DNA of 64,000 bases from Mucilaginibacter ginsenosidivorans (GTDB lineage: Bacteria; Bacteroidota; Bacteroidia; Sphingobacteriales; Sphingobacteriaceae): contig NZ_CP042436.1 of assembly GCF_007971025.1 (NCBI RefSeq), forward strand, positions 620,001 to 684,000, in the 5' to 3' direction. The position numbers were made by a program, and so were the translations under genes. Shown piece after piece: positions 9,107 to 17,610 of this stretch (its first letter is position 1; the number at the start of each line of letters is the position of its first letter). The notes below the pieces were generated by a model. It had not been told where the DNA came from, searched no databases, and was given only the letters and a program-made list of their open reading frames with translations.

Positions 9107-11527
9107 TTATTCTGTTGCTTTGATATTTAGAGTTCCAGCCGATAACCTATCTGAACTAACCGTCAATTTAATATCACCCGCACTGTGAGTGCTTTTTATT
9201 ACAACCAGGGCTCGTCCGTGCCATGCTTTACGCGTATTTCCTGTATAAGAGTCGGTGTCTGTCATGTCAGCATTTGCTACTCCTGCAATTGTACCGGGTC
9301 CGTCAATGTCAAAATGCAGGCGATTTGCAGCATTGGGTTGAAATAGACCATCCTTGTCTGTTATCTCAATAGTAACATAAGACAAATCCTGCCCGTCCGC
9401 TGTTATCTCTTTTCGATCAGCGGTTAGCTGGATTTTTGCAGGATTGCCGGAGGTTTTCAAAATAGTGGATTCAATTTCCTTATTATTATCCACCCCTACG
9501 GCTTTGAGCTGCCCCGGCGAATAAGGCACCGCAAATTCAGCTTTATACCCCTGCTTATTAGTTGTTGGCTTCTCGTCAATGAATTTGTCGTTGAGATAAA
9601 GTCTAACCCTGGGATACTTTGAATAAATTTCTACCTGCATGTTCTTACCGATGCTTGCCGGCCATGTCCAACTTTCCCATGTTGGCCACACCGCCCACCA
9701 CGTTGTCTTAATATCTAAAGAATCCGGTTTAGGTTCACGAACGGCCATATAAAGCTTTTCGGAGTCGTTATACAGCAAATTGCGATAATGCGAGATTGGT
9801 TTTCTCCATCCTATTAGATCAATATCGCCGCAGTACGCGCCATGCCATGGAAACAAGTCATGCTCCCAATGCTCCCCTGGTGTGTCACCCGAATAGTACC
9901 AACGGCCTATGCCCGATTCTCCAAGATAATCCGCAGCTGTCCAAACAAAATCTCCGATGATATAATTGTGATTCTGAACCAATTCCCAATTGATAAAAGC
10001 GTCCTTAGGATAGGACTCCGTTTGAACGATCACCCGCGAAGGAACTCTTTGATGGTCCGAAGGGGCGCTCGACAAATGATAATTATAACCGCCAATGTCA
10101 TGCGCAGCCATCAAGGGGTCAAGGTTAGCCCAGTCGTCTTCGTTGGTTTGCACGATAGCAGATGTAACCGGGCGCGATGTATCTATTTGCCTGACAGCAT
10201 TCACAAGCATTTTGGCAGTTTCAACAGCCTGCGAACTTCCCCGCTCTACTATTTCATTGCCAATACTCCATATAATAATTGAAGGATGATTACGATCACG
10301 TAAAATCATCGCATCTAAATCTCGCCTCCACCAATGTTCGAAATACTGCGCATAATCATATTTCTTTTTCCCTGCTCTCCAACAATCAAATGCTTCATCC
10401 ATAACTAATAACCCCAATCTATCGCAGGCATTTAAAAAAGCCTCCGAGGGTGGGTTATGTGAAGTTCTCACCGCGTTAAATCCTGCTTTTTTAAGTAACT
10501 CCACCTTACGTTCTTCCGCACGGTCAAAAGCCGCGGCGCCCAGGCATCCATTATCGTGGTGCATGCACCCACCGTTGATCTTTATTTGTTTTCCATTAAG
10601 CTGGAAGCCCTTTTCAGCCGTAAATTTTATCGAACGCACCCCAAAGTTTGTTTTAGTCTCATCAATGATGTTTTTATTTTGGGATAATTGTATTTGTGCC
10701 TGGTATAACCGGGGTGTTTCCGGCGACCATAGCTGCGGGTCTGTTATCGCTATAGTTTGCTCTATTTCCTTCTGGCTATTAGCAGCCACTTCGACGTTTA
10801 TTTGGCTACTCCCTGCATCTTTAGCGTTTGCATCCAGTAGCCGGGTGCTAAGAACAATCCTTTGAGGCGAACCGGTTTCATTTTTTATCGATGTTTTAAT
10901 TTGAACAGTTGCTTTTCTCGAAGTTACGTCCGGGTTATTGATGGCAACACCCCACTGAGCAACGTGGACAGCGTCGGTAACTATCATTCGAACATGGCGA
11001 TAGATACCGGAACCACTGTACCACCGGCTATTCACCTGTTGCGAATTGTCCACCCTTACCGTTATTACATTTTCCCCATTAAAATCTAAATAAGAGGAAA
11101 GATCATAGCTAAACGATGAATAACCATAGGGATAAATTCCAAGCGATTTTCCATTGATAAAAACTTCTGAGTTCATATAAACTCCTTCAAAATATATGGA
11201 AACTTTTTTGCCTTTCCATTCATCTGGAACCTTGAATGATTTCCTGTACCAGCCAATACCTGCAGGAAAGTACCCTCCTTCACCCCCGGTTGGATTTTTA
11301 GGGCTTATTTCCCCTTCAATGCTCCAGTCATGCGGCAAATCCAACATACGCCATTTGCAGTCGTCGAAGGCAGGCTTTTCTGCGCTTGTGACACTGTCCT
11401 TTGTAAACCGCCAGCCGGTATCGAAAGATATTGAGCGACGAGAAGCGTTCTGAGCACCGGCCGTGTTAGCGTCTGCGACAGCAACAGTGAGAATTATGGC
11501 AATAATAAATTTGTAAAAGGATTTCAT
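9107..11527 (-). CDS. Glycoside hydrolase family 2, beta-galactosidase-like
   Basis: The 806-residue protein has a signal peptide (about 1-25), a sugar-binding jelly-roll domain with LPHDWSIEG, an immunoglobulin-like domain, and the TIM barrel with NAVRTSHNPPS. The acid/base is Glu425 in WSIGNE; the likely nucleophile is Glu504 in VQTESYP. C-terminal domains of the DUF4982 and Ig-like GH2_C5 type follow (about 625-806), which is usual for Bacteroidota beta-galactosidases. It probably removes terminal beta-galactosyl groups in the periplasm. It is the first gene of an operon with GH97, and a -7 element lies 42 bases upstream of its start. Confidence 0.92.
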   Translation of the reverse strand: MKSFYKFIIAIILTVAVADANTAGAQNASRRSISFDTGWRFTKDSVTSAEKPAFDDCKWRMLDLPHDWSIEGEISPKNPTGGEGGYFPAGIGWYRKSFKVPDEWKGKKVSIYFEGVYMNSEVFINGKSLGIYPYGYSSFSYDLSSYLDFNGENVITVRVDNSQQVNSRWYSGSGIYRHVRMIVTDAVHVAQWGVAINNPDVTSRKATVQIKTSIKNETGSPQRIVLSTRLLDANAKDAGSSQINVEVAANSQKEIEQTIAITDPQLWSPETPRLYQAQIQLSQNKNIIDETKTNFGVRSIKFTAEKGFQLNGKQIKINGGCMHHDNGCLGAAAFDRAEERKVELLKKAGFNAVRTSHNPPSEAFLNACDRLGLLVMDEAFDCWRAGKKKYDYAQYFEHWWRRDLDAMILRDRNHPSIIIWSIGNEIVERGSSQAVETAKMLVNAVRQIDTSRPVTSAIVQTNEDDWANLDPLMAAHDIGGYNYHLSSAPSDHQRVPSRVIVQTESYPKDAFINWELVQNHNYIIGDFVWTAADYLGESGIGRWYYSGDTPGEHWEHDLFPWHGAYCGDIDLIGWRKPISHYRNLLYNDSEKLYMAVREPKPDSLDIKTTWWAVWPTWESWTWPASIGKNMQVEIYSKYPRVRLYLNDKFIDEKPTTNKQGYKAEFAVPYSPGQLKAVGVDNNKEIESTILKTSGNPAKIQLTADRKEITADGQDLSYVTIEITDKDGLFQPNAANRLHFDIDGPGTIAGVANADMTDTDSYTGNTRKAWHGRALVVIKSTHSAGDIKLTVSSDRLSAGTLNIKATE

Positions 11528-11569
11528 TTTGACCTAATAGCAATTGAACAAGTTAATGGTTGATATAAT

Positions 11570-11577
11570 CAAAAGTA
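11570..11577 (-). promoter_or_regulatory. -7 element of the GH2-GH97 operon
   Basis: On the minus strand this reads TACTTTTG, an exact match to the Bacteroidota consensus TAnnTTTG, 42 bases before the GH2 start codon. A clear -33 TTG at the ideal spacing is not evident. Confidence 0.5.
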
Positions 11578-11809
11578 CACCGCGTTAATGCGGCCGCGTT
11601 TATATTGGTGGTACGGGCAAAGCTACCATTACGGTAATGAAAGCTATATTATTGAATGTTTCTGATTATGGTATGAATGTTAATCTTAGCTTATAAATTA
11701 ATGTACACGGAGCCGACCACAGTAGATTAATATGCTAATGCATAAGCGGAAGTTAACATTGTTTGTATAAACATAATCATCTGTAACATTTAGTGGTTCC
11801 CCGTCGCGA

Positions 11810-11817
11810 TAGCTTTG
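11810..11817 (+). promoter_or_regulatory. -7 element directly before the GH39 start codon
   Basis: TAGCTTTG matches TAnnTTTG exactly and ends seven bases before the ATG at 11825. Transcription from it would begin at or next to the start codon, giving a leaderless message. Confidence 0.5.
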
Positions 11818-11824
11818 TAAGTAC

Positions 11825-13399
11825 ATGAAAACTATATTATTACTTACAGGATGCCTTTATCTGGCATTCACTAATGTTGTGACCGCTCAAACCGTCGGCA
11901 GGCAAAGGGTAATCTCTGTTGATTTGAACGACGTAAAGGGGCCGCTTCCGCAAAGCTCCAATTTGTGTGTAGGTGCCGGACGTGCCAATGAAGGGCTGCG
12001 CGCCGACTGGCAAAGACAATTGAAAATGGTACATGATGAATGCGGGTTCAGATATATCCGCTTCCATGGTCTGCTGTCGGACGATATGGGCGTTTATTTT
12101 GAAGATAAGGGGAAGCCTGTTTACAATTGGCAGTATATAGATGAGTTATTTGATTTCCTGCTGCGAATAAAAATGAAGCCGTTCGTCGAAGTAGGCTTTA
12201 TGCCAGGCTGGCTGGCCAGCGGGAGCAACACTATATTTTGGTGGAGGGGAAATGTTACGCCACCCAACAATTATCAAAAATGGGATGATCTTATCAAAGC
12301 GATGGTAAAGCATTGGGTGCAACGGTATGGTGAAGATGAGGTGGCCAACTGGTACTTTGAGATCTGGAACGAGCCGAACCTGAAAGGTGGTTTCTTTACC
12401 GGGGATCAGCAGGACTATTTCAAACTCTACCGCGAAACGGCCATTGCTATAAAAAGCGTCTCAAAAAAATTCAGGGTTGGCGGACCTGCTACCGCGGGAA
12501 ATGCCTGGGTTCCTGAGATGATCAATTTTTGCCAGCAGAATTCAGCTCCTATTGATTTTATCAGCACACACGATTATGGGGTAAAACAAGGTTTCCTGGA
12601 TGCCAACGGCCAGGGCGGCACCGTAATCGATCGGGACAGGAACGTCATTTCCAATCACATGAAAGGAACCAGGCAGACTATACGATCTTCCGCTTTGTCG
12701 AATTTGGAATTGCATTACACTGAATGGAGCGCCTCCTATTCGCCTGCCGACCCGATTCACGACAGCTATCACGAAGCTGCATATATTTTAAACACCGTAA
12801 AGCAGGCCGCCCCCTATATAAATTCAATGTCTTACTGGACATTTACCGATATATTTGAAGAAGCCGGGCCGAGAAGTACTCCCTTTCATGGCGGCTTTGG
12901 GTTGGTCAATTACGAGGATCTTAAAAAGCCTGCATACTATGCTTTCAAATACCTCAATCAGCTTGGCAAAACAGAACTTAAAACTGCCGATTCAAGCGCG
13001 ATTATTTGTAAGGATAAAAACGGAGTACAAGCGTTACTGTGGAATTTTACTATCGACCATCCCGGCGATAGTGTGCATAACGATGTTTTTTACAAAAGAA
13101 ATCTCCCATCAAAGGAACTGCCACCTGTAAATTTCAAAATTAAGGGCCTCAAACCCGGAAAGTACACTGTCGACATTTACAAAACAGGATATGGCGTAAA
13201 TGACATTTATACTGCCTATTATAAAATGGGCTCGCCTTCACAACTGACACGAGAGCAGGTAGGCGAACTTAAAAAGCAGAATTCGGAAAAGCCGATTAGT
13301 ACGAGGGTTGTGGTTGTGAACAACACTGGACGGCTTGAAGAAAATATTTCACTCAGGCAAAATGATGTGATTTTTATGAAGATTAGCCGAATTATTTAA
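11825..13399 (+). CDS. Glycoside hydrolase family 39, beta-xylosidase-like
   Basis: The 524-residue protein has a signal peptide (about 1-22) and a family 39 TIM barrel. The acid/base is Glu183 in FEIWNEPNL and the nucleophile Glu300 in LHYTEWSAS. Other family features are FHGLLSDDMG (80-89) and the SYWTFTDIFEE segment, with a C-terminal beta-sandwich after about residue 380. GH39 enzymes of this type release xylose from xylo-oligosaccharides with retention. It is transcribed divergently from the GH2-GH97 operon and probably belongs to the same locus. The alternative, another specificity within GH39, cannot be excluded. Confidence 0.92.
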   Translation: MKTILLLTGCLYLAFTNVVTAQTVGRQRVISVDLNDVKGPLPQSSNLCVGAGRANEGLRADWQRQLKMVHDECGFRYIRFHGLLSDDMGVYFEDKGKPVYNWQYIDELFDFLLRIKMKPFVEVGFMPGWLASGSNTIFWWRGNVTPPNNYQKWDDLIKAMVKHWVQRYGEDEVANWYFEIWNEPNLKGGFFTGDQQDYFKLYRETAIAIKSVSKKFRVGGPATAGNAWVPEMINFCQQNSAPIDFISTHDYGVKQGFLDANGQGGTVIDRDRNVISNHMKGTRQTIRSSALSNLELHYTEWSASYSPADPIHDSYHEAAYILNTVKQAAPYINSMSYWTFTDIFEEAGPRSTPFHGGFGLVNYEDLKKPAYYAFKYLNQLGKTELKTADSSAIICKDKNGVQALLWNFTIDHPGDSVHNDVFYKRNLPSKELPPVNFKIKGLKPGKYTVDIYKTGYGVNDIYTAYYKMGSPSQLTREQVGELKKQNSEKPISTRVVVVNNTGRLEENISLRQNDVIFMKISRII

Positions 13400-13400
13400 A

Positions 13401-13676
13401 ATGAAAAGAATGATAGTGCTACTCATTATCATACAGGCGTATGTATTAACTGTCTCTTGGGATCCCGGTAAAGCAAGCCATGTGTTTGACCGGGTCAATA
13501 CGGAGGCCTGTCGTGACCCCGGGGAAACCAATACCCTTCACCTCATTCGGCAAATGCTATTACGATTCTTGGATTTCTACCGAATAAATTGTATTTTTAA
13601 CATAAGTCATTTGGAATCAAAAAGTTGCAAATTCATTGTGGAAAATTCGGGAATTGCCACATTTGCAAATTTGTAA
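13401..13676 (+). other. Orphan reading frame after GH39, probably debris
   Basis: An ATG one base after the GH39 stop opens a 91-codon frame. It begins with a plausible signal-like segment (MKRMIVLLIIIQAY) but then has no recognisable domain and an irregular composition. It may be the start of a gene whose remainder was lost, next to the VOC fragment downstream. I do not recognise it and doubt that it encodes a functional protein. Confidence 0.25.
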
Positions 13677-13783
13677 GATATTGAAAATAAATACATTATC
13701 GGAATAGGCTCGAGTCCCGTCCATTTACTCACTTCTTATCGACCATTATTTAAATTTCCCCTTAAACGTTTTGGTGCGGCTAA

Positions 13784-13879
13784 ATCGTGATGGAAAAAAC
13801 TTCCATTGGCCAGAATGACTTTATGGCACCGTTTACCGACGCGGCGGGCAACCGGATAGCTTTGCTTTCGATGGGTTAA
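13784..13879 (+). pseudogene. C-terminal fragment of a VOC (glyoxalase-like) family gene
   Basis: A short frame running to a TAA at 13877 encodes a stretch containing MEKTSIGQNDFMAPF and GNRIALLSMG. This resembles the end of small VOC family proteins, where a final beta strand carries a GFMA.F.D..GNR.AL.S pattern. A stop codon lies just upstream in frame and the rest of the gene (about 95 residues) is missing. It is a remnant that marks a rearrangement point at the left edge of the accessory block. Confidence 0.65.
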
Positions 13880-13923
13880 GCATTTGGGTGGAAGACAGAT
13901 CGCGACTTTTTGATACAATCAAA

Positions 13924-14835
13924 TTAATTCAGCTGACGGTAATTGCTCGGCGAATGTCCGGTTTTAGCGCGGAACACCCGGGCAAAGTGCGAAGGGTGTT
14001 CAAATCCCAGCCGGTAAGCGATCTCGCTGACGGTGGCGTCGCTACCCCAAAGCAGGTCCTTGGCTCTATCGATCATGGCCAGGTGGATATGTTCGATGGT
14101 GGTTTTCCCGGTGAACTTTTGCAGCAGGTCGGCGAGGTAATTGCTGGAAAGATGAAGTCTTTCGGCAAAATAACCTACCTCGGGCAGCCCGGTATCGATC
14201 AGCGTATCCTGGGCGAAATAATCTTTAAGCAACTGCTCAAAACGCTGCACGACATCGGCATTGATTTTGGCGCGGGTATAGAACTGCCGGTCATAAAAGC
14301 GGTCGCAGTAATTGAGCAGTAATTCAATATTGCTGATCAATAAACGCTGGGTATGCTTGTCTGTGCCCTGCCGGCATTCCCGGTCGATCTTGTCCAGGCA
14401 ATCTTTCAGCAGGCCCTTTTCCTCCTCGGACACATGCAGCGCCTCGTTCACCTCGTAATGAAAAAAATGATAATCCTGCATGCGTTTAGCCAGTGGCGTA
14501 CCATACAACAAGTCCGGGTGGATAAACAGCGCCCAGCCTTTATCCACGCTGACCTCCGGGCCTGCGGCGATCGGCTGGTTAGGCGCGGTAAAAAGCAGTG
14601 AGCCGCTGCTGAAATCATAATGCCCGCGGCCGTACTTCAGCTGGCCTTCCATCTGCTTGCAGGAAATAGTGTAAAAGCCGAACCGGTACGTCGTCTGCTC
14701 GCGCGGCCGCAGCGCATAAAAGTCGGTATGGTCCGGTATGACACTGACCAGCGGGTGTCGCGGCTCCGGCATCTGCATAAAACGGCTCAACTCGCTGATC
14801 GATTCAAAATGATGAAACCTGTCCGGCTTTTGCAT
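13924..14835 (-). CDS. AraC-family transcriptional regulator, downstream of the SDR gene
   Basis: The 303-residue protein has an N-terminal cupin-like sensing region (GSLLFTAPNQP, about 76-86) and a C-terminal double helix-turn-helix (about 205-303), with SEIAYRLGFEHPSHFARVF as the second helix pair. It follows the SDR gene by 14 bases on the same strand, so the two are probably cotranscribed. Such pairs are common in Bacteroidota, where the regulator controls its partner enzyme. A direct repeat of 14 bases with a 21-base period upstream of the SDR gene is a good candidate for its binding site. Codon use looks more GC-rich than in the PUL. Confidence 0.9.
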   Translation of the reverse strand: MQKPDRFHHFESISELSRFMQMPEPRHPLVSVIPDHTDFYALRPREQTTYRFGFYTISCKQMEGQLKYGRGHYDFSSGSLLFTAPNQPIAAGPEVSVDKGWALFIHPDLLYGTPLAKRMQDYHFFHYEVNEALHVSEEEKGLLKDCLDKIDRECRQGTDKHTQRLLISNIELLLNYCDRFYDRQFYTRAKINADVVQRFEQLLKDYFAQDTLIDTGLPEVGYFAERLHLSSNYLADLLQKFTGKTTIEHIHLAMIDRAKDLLWGSDATVSEIAYRLGFEHPSHFARVFRAKTGHSPSNYRQLN

Positions 14836-14849
14836 GGCTAAAGATACGC

Positions 14850-15662
14850 TTAACCGGCCAATTGAGCAGTCATCATGTGTTTGAAAGCCGCATCATCCAT
14901 TTGCGCGCGCGCTTCCAGCAATTGTTTGCCGTGCGCATCGGTGGGATAACGCAACTGCTCGGTTCCGTCGGTGGCGGCAGCGAAGATCGCTTCGGCCACC
15001 TCGCCGATATTTTCTGAAAGCGGCCAGGTTTCCAGCTTAGCGGCGAATTGATCGAAAGCCTGTTGATAATCTTCGATACCGCCCGCGCCGTAATAATCCA
15101 TGGAACGACTGACGAAATCGGTCTTGTAACCGCCCGGCTCGACAATCTTCAGCCGGATACCGAGCGGATTGAGCTCATACTGCAGCGATTCGGTTAGCCC
15201 CTCTACGGCGAACTTGGTTGCATGGTATAGCGTAGAGAACGGAAAGGTCAGCCGTCCGCCTACGGAGGACACGTTGATGATGGTACCCGAACGCTGTTTG
15301 CGCATGACCGGCAAAACTCCCTGGGTAACCTGGATCAGGCCGATCAGATTGGTGTCAACCTGGCGGCGAATGACCTCGGCCGACGCCGCTTCCAGTGCGC
15401 CCAGGGTGCCGTAACCGGCATTATTGACCAGCACATCGATGCGGCCGAAGCGTTTAAGGGTGCTTTCGACGGCCGCCTGGATGCTGGTCACGTCCGTTAC
15501 ATCAAGTCGAACGACGAACACATGATCAAGTAGTTGCAATTCCTGGTCTTTTTCCGGCGAACGCATGGTCGCTATCACGTTCCAGCCCTGCCGGTGGAAC
15601 AGTTGTACGGCGGCTCTTCCAAACCCGGAAGAAGCGCCGGTTATGAATACGGTGTTTTTCAT
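14850..15662 (-). CDS. Short-chain dehydrogenase/reductase (classical SDR)
   Basis: The 270-residue protein has the NAD(P)-binding motif TGASSGFG (about 8-15), NNAGYG, the catalytic Ser in NVSSVGG and the YHATK motif with the active Tyr and Lys. This is the full classical SDR fold. The Thr-Gly-x-x-x-Gly pattern with basic residues after it and the PGG segment suggest an NADP(H)-dependent oxidoreductase; the substrate cannot be told. It is the first gene of an SDR-AraC operon. A near-consensus -7 element (GAACTTTG on the minus strand, 15667-15674) lies four bases before the start codon. Confidence 0.92.
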   Translation of the reverse strand: MKNTVFITGASSGFGRAAVQLFHRQGWNVIATMRSPEKDQELQLLDHVFVVRLDVTDVTSIQAAVESTLKRFGRIDVLVNNAGYGTLGALEAASAEVIRRQVDTNLIGLIQVTQGVLPVMRKQRSGTIINVSSVGGRLTFPFSTLYHATKFAVEGLTESLQYELNPLGIRLKIVEPGGYKTDFVSRSMDYYGAGGIEDYQQAFDQFAAKLETWPLSENIGEVAEAIFAAATDGTEQLRYPTDAHGKQLLEARAQMDDAAFKHMMTAQLAG

Positions 15663-15697
15663 AACCCAAAGTTCCGCCGTTAACTGCAGACACGCGA

Positions 15698-15732
15698 ATA
15701 CATTTCACGGAACTCCGGATACATTTCACGGA
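15698..15732 (-). promoter_or_regulatory. Candidate AraC-type operator: two direct repeats with 21-base period
   Basis: ATACATTTCACGGA occurs exactly at 15698-15711 and again at 15719-15732. The 21-base period equals two helical turns, the arrangement by which AraC-family activators bind tandem half-sites. It lies just upstream of the SDR promoter, whose operon encodes an AraC regulator. Confidence 0.6.
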
Positions 15733-15895
15733 TCAGGCAGGATGTGCCCATGAAGCGCATTAACGAAACATCTAACCTAGCCGGCTCAGGGTTTTCCCAG
15801 ATACCCCCAGATAATCTTTCAGCAAACTCTTCAAAAGCAAGACCCGGCAGTCGCCCCCGGGGAGTTCAGGGCAGCATTAAACTGAGCGCCGGGGC

Positions 15896-16297
15896 TTACA
15901 CGGCAGGCAGCTGGCTTTTACGGCTGGCGACGATCCGCTGCCGGTGCTGGATCCCCCACTCCTTGAGTTCATGCAAGACCTTACGCAGACTGCGGCTGTA
16001 GGGCATCAGTTCATAGGTGACGGTGACCGGTGTGGTCGGCAGCACACGGCGCACCACGAATTCGTTCAGCTCCAGTTCCTTGAGTTCTTTAGTGAGCACC
16101 TTGGCCGTTATATCGCCTAAGGAACGCTGAATCTCTTTAAAACGCTTCGGCCCCTCCGTCAGCGTGAAGATCAGCGGCAGCTTCCATTTGCCGTTCAATA
16201 CATAAAGCGCGTCCCGAATGCCATTTACGCCTTCGATACAGGCATTTTCAGCGCAGGGATGTGCCTCTCCAAGTCCATTGGTCAGATCCGATTTCAT
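15896..16297 (-). CDS. HxlR/DUF24-family winged-helix regulator, YodB-like
   Basis: The 133-residue protein has the HxlR winged helix: the GKWKLPLIFTL segment, RFKEIQRSLGDITAKVLTKEL recognition region and a C-terminal dimer helix. Cys15 and Cys20 stand before the first helix, where members such as Bacillus YodB carry their redox- or quinone-sensing cysteine. It is divergent from the azoreductase gene, and YodB is known to repress an azoreductase, so it very likely represses that neighbour when electrophiles are absent. An exact -7 element TACCTTTG lies four bases upstream of its ATG, implying a leaderless message. Confidence 0.9.
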   Translation of the reverse strand: MKSDLTNGLGEAHPCAENACIEGVNGIRDALYVLNGKWKLPLIFTLTEGPKRFKEIQRSLGDITAKVLTKELKELELNEFVVRRVLPTTPVTVTYELMPYSRSLRKVLHELKEWGIQHRQRIVASRKSQLPAV

Positions 16298-16301
16298 GGC
16301 T

Positions 16302-16382
16302 CAAAGGTACACAGTATCCCGAACGATACCGGTATCCTCCGGGAAACTCCTATCTTTTTGATACCCCGTACGGGTAGGTTTG
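16302..16382. promoter_or_regulatory. Divergent hxlR/azoreductase promoter region with palindromic operators
   Basis: On the minus strand TACCTTTG (16302-16309) is the -7 element of the regulator. On the plus strand TAGGTTTG (16375-16382) is the -7 element of the azoreductase, 22 bases before its ATG. Between them are two perfect palindromes, GATACCGGTATC (16325-16336) and CCCGTACGGG (16365-16374); the second abuts the azoreductase -7 element. They are candidate binding sites of the HxlR protein. Confidence 0.6.
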
Positions 16383-16404
16383 CAGTGTTAAAAAAAAAGC
16401 AAAC

Positions 16405-17004
16405 ATGAAAAAGATATTGCATATCATTTCCAGTCCCAAAGGCGAAAACTCCTACAGTATCAAGCTGGGCAACGCCATCATCGACAAAATAAAAGCAGCC
16501 AGCCCGGACAGTACCGTTCAGGTGCATGACCTGACCAAACATCCTTTTCCTCACCTGGAAGAGGCCACACTGGCGGCATTCTATACACCCGCCTCCGAAC
16601 AAACCACGGCCACCAAAGCAGCCCTCCGGCATTCTGATGAAGCCATTGCGGAACTGATGGCAGCGGATCTGATCGTGATCGGTGCTCCCTTATGGAATTT
16701 TAGTATCCCGTCGGTACTCAAAGCCTGGATCGATCACATCGCCCGCGCAGGGGTCACTTTTAAATACAGTGAGGCCGGCGCCGAAGGCTTAGTGAAAGGT
16801 AAAACCGTGTATGTCGCCATGGCTTCGGGCGGGGTCTATTCCAGCGGCCCCTATCAGGTCTACGACTTCGTCTCCACCTACCTGAAAAGTGTACTCGGTT
16901 TTATGGGCATGACCGATCTCAAGATTTTCCGGGCAGAGGGCGTGGCCTATCCGGGACAGGCGGAAGCCGCCCTGCAAAAAGGACTGGACAGTATCGAGCT
17001 CTGA
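16405..17004 (+). CDS. azoR: FMN-dependent NADH:quinone oxidoreductase / azoreductase
   Basis: The 199-residue protein has the flavodoxin-like fold of AzoR: ISSPKGENSYS near the N-terminus for FMN phosphate binding, GAPLWNFSIPSVLKAWID (about 92-109), and ASGGVYSSGPYQ (about 138-149). The family reduces quinones and azo compounds by two electrons with NADH and protects against electrophile stress. Length is typical (about 200). It is divergent from an HxlR regulator, matching the known YodB/AzoR1 arrangement, and is followed by a strong terminator. Confidence 0.93.
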   Translation: MKKILHIISSPKGENSYSIKLGNAIIDKIKAASPDSTVQVHDLTKHPFPHLEEATLAAFYTPASEQTTATKAALRHSDEAIAELMAADLIVIGAPLWNFSIPSVLKAWIDHIARAGVTFKYSEAGAEGLVKGKTVYVAMASGGVYSSGPYQVYDFVSTYLKSVLGFMGMTDLKIFRAEGVAYPGQAEAALQKGLDSIEL

Positions 17005-17010
17005 CCAACT

Positions 17011-17043
17011 AAAAAGGAGAACGACTGGCGATCGTTCTCCTTT
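17011..17043. terminator. Terminator after the azoreductase gene, probably bidirectional
   Basis: GGAGAACGA (17016-17024) pairs perfectly with TCGTTCTCC (17032-17040), leaving a 7-base loop. Five A precede the stem and three T follow it, so it may serve both convergent genes. Confidence 0.75.
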
Positions 17044-17070
17044 GATTTCATTAAACCTATTGCCTGGTGG

Positions 17071-17571
17071 CTATGCGTTGTGCCGGGATTGCCTTTTAAT
17101 TTTCCGCTGCGTTATAAACTGGTAAACCGACCCTGCAATAAATAGCATGAAAATAACAAGCAGTGTTTTCGCTATAATAGGGTCTGTAGGTGCCTTTGCA
17201 AGTGGATGTCCGACCGGAACACGGGTCAATGTTTCATTAACCGTAGGGACCCAGGATAAGAAAAAACTAAAAGACAAAAGGAAATTCTCGAAAAACCGGG
17301 CTCTTGTATTCCCCTGTTTTCTTAAATGAAGAAGGTAAGCGATTCCAACCAACACCACGATGAACAGGGCAAAAATATGACCGGCATTGAAGCCGCCATG
17401 TTTGGATATACCTAAAGCTGTTAACGAAGTAACAACCGTTGTATAAAAATAGATCCTGCCGGTACTATGACTTAAGTTTATTTTACCGAACCTGATATAG
17501 GATATCACAGCGGCAATAATGGCCGTGATGCCTATGATCGTATGAAATATGCCTAAATTAGATAAGCCCAT
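17071..17571 (-). CDS. Small multi-span membrane protein, DUF2306-like
   Basis: The 166-residue protein has about four hydrophobic segments (about 5-24, 41-55, 66-84, 133-152) with a basic tail ending KIKRQSRHNA. The pattern GRIYFYTTVVTSLTALG and the His in GGFNAGHIFAL recall small predicted membrane proteins of the DUF2306 type. No enzymatic motif is visible. It is convergent with the azoreductase gene and lies 39 bases downstream of the OsmC gene on the same strand, so the two may be cotranscribed. The function is unknown. Confidence 0.7.
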   Translation of the reverse strand: MGLSNLGIFHTIIGITAIIAAVISYIRFGKINLSHSTGRIYFYTTVVTSLTALGISKHGGFNAGHIFALFIVVLVGIAYLLHLRKQGNTRARFFENFLLSFSFFLSWVPTVNETLTRVPVGHPLAKAPTDPIIAKTLLVIFMLFIAGSVYQFITQRKIKRQSRHNA

Positions 17572-17610
17572 TTTAATAAAAATTGAGGAGTGATGTAATG
17601 AAACAAAGGA

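Noticed and set aside
13708..13730. A T-arm-like stretch GGCTCGAGTCCCGTCC that could be a tRNA 3' end or attachment site
   Set aside because: Stem pairing is poor, no other tRNA arms are present, and it does not match the 3' end of tRNA-Arg in the required orientation.
16294..16632. Long open frame opposite the start of the azoreductase gene
   Set aside because: It lies antisense to a clear AzoR gene and has no recognisable domain or family composition; it is a shadow of the GC-rich coding strand.
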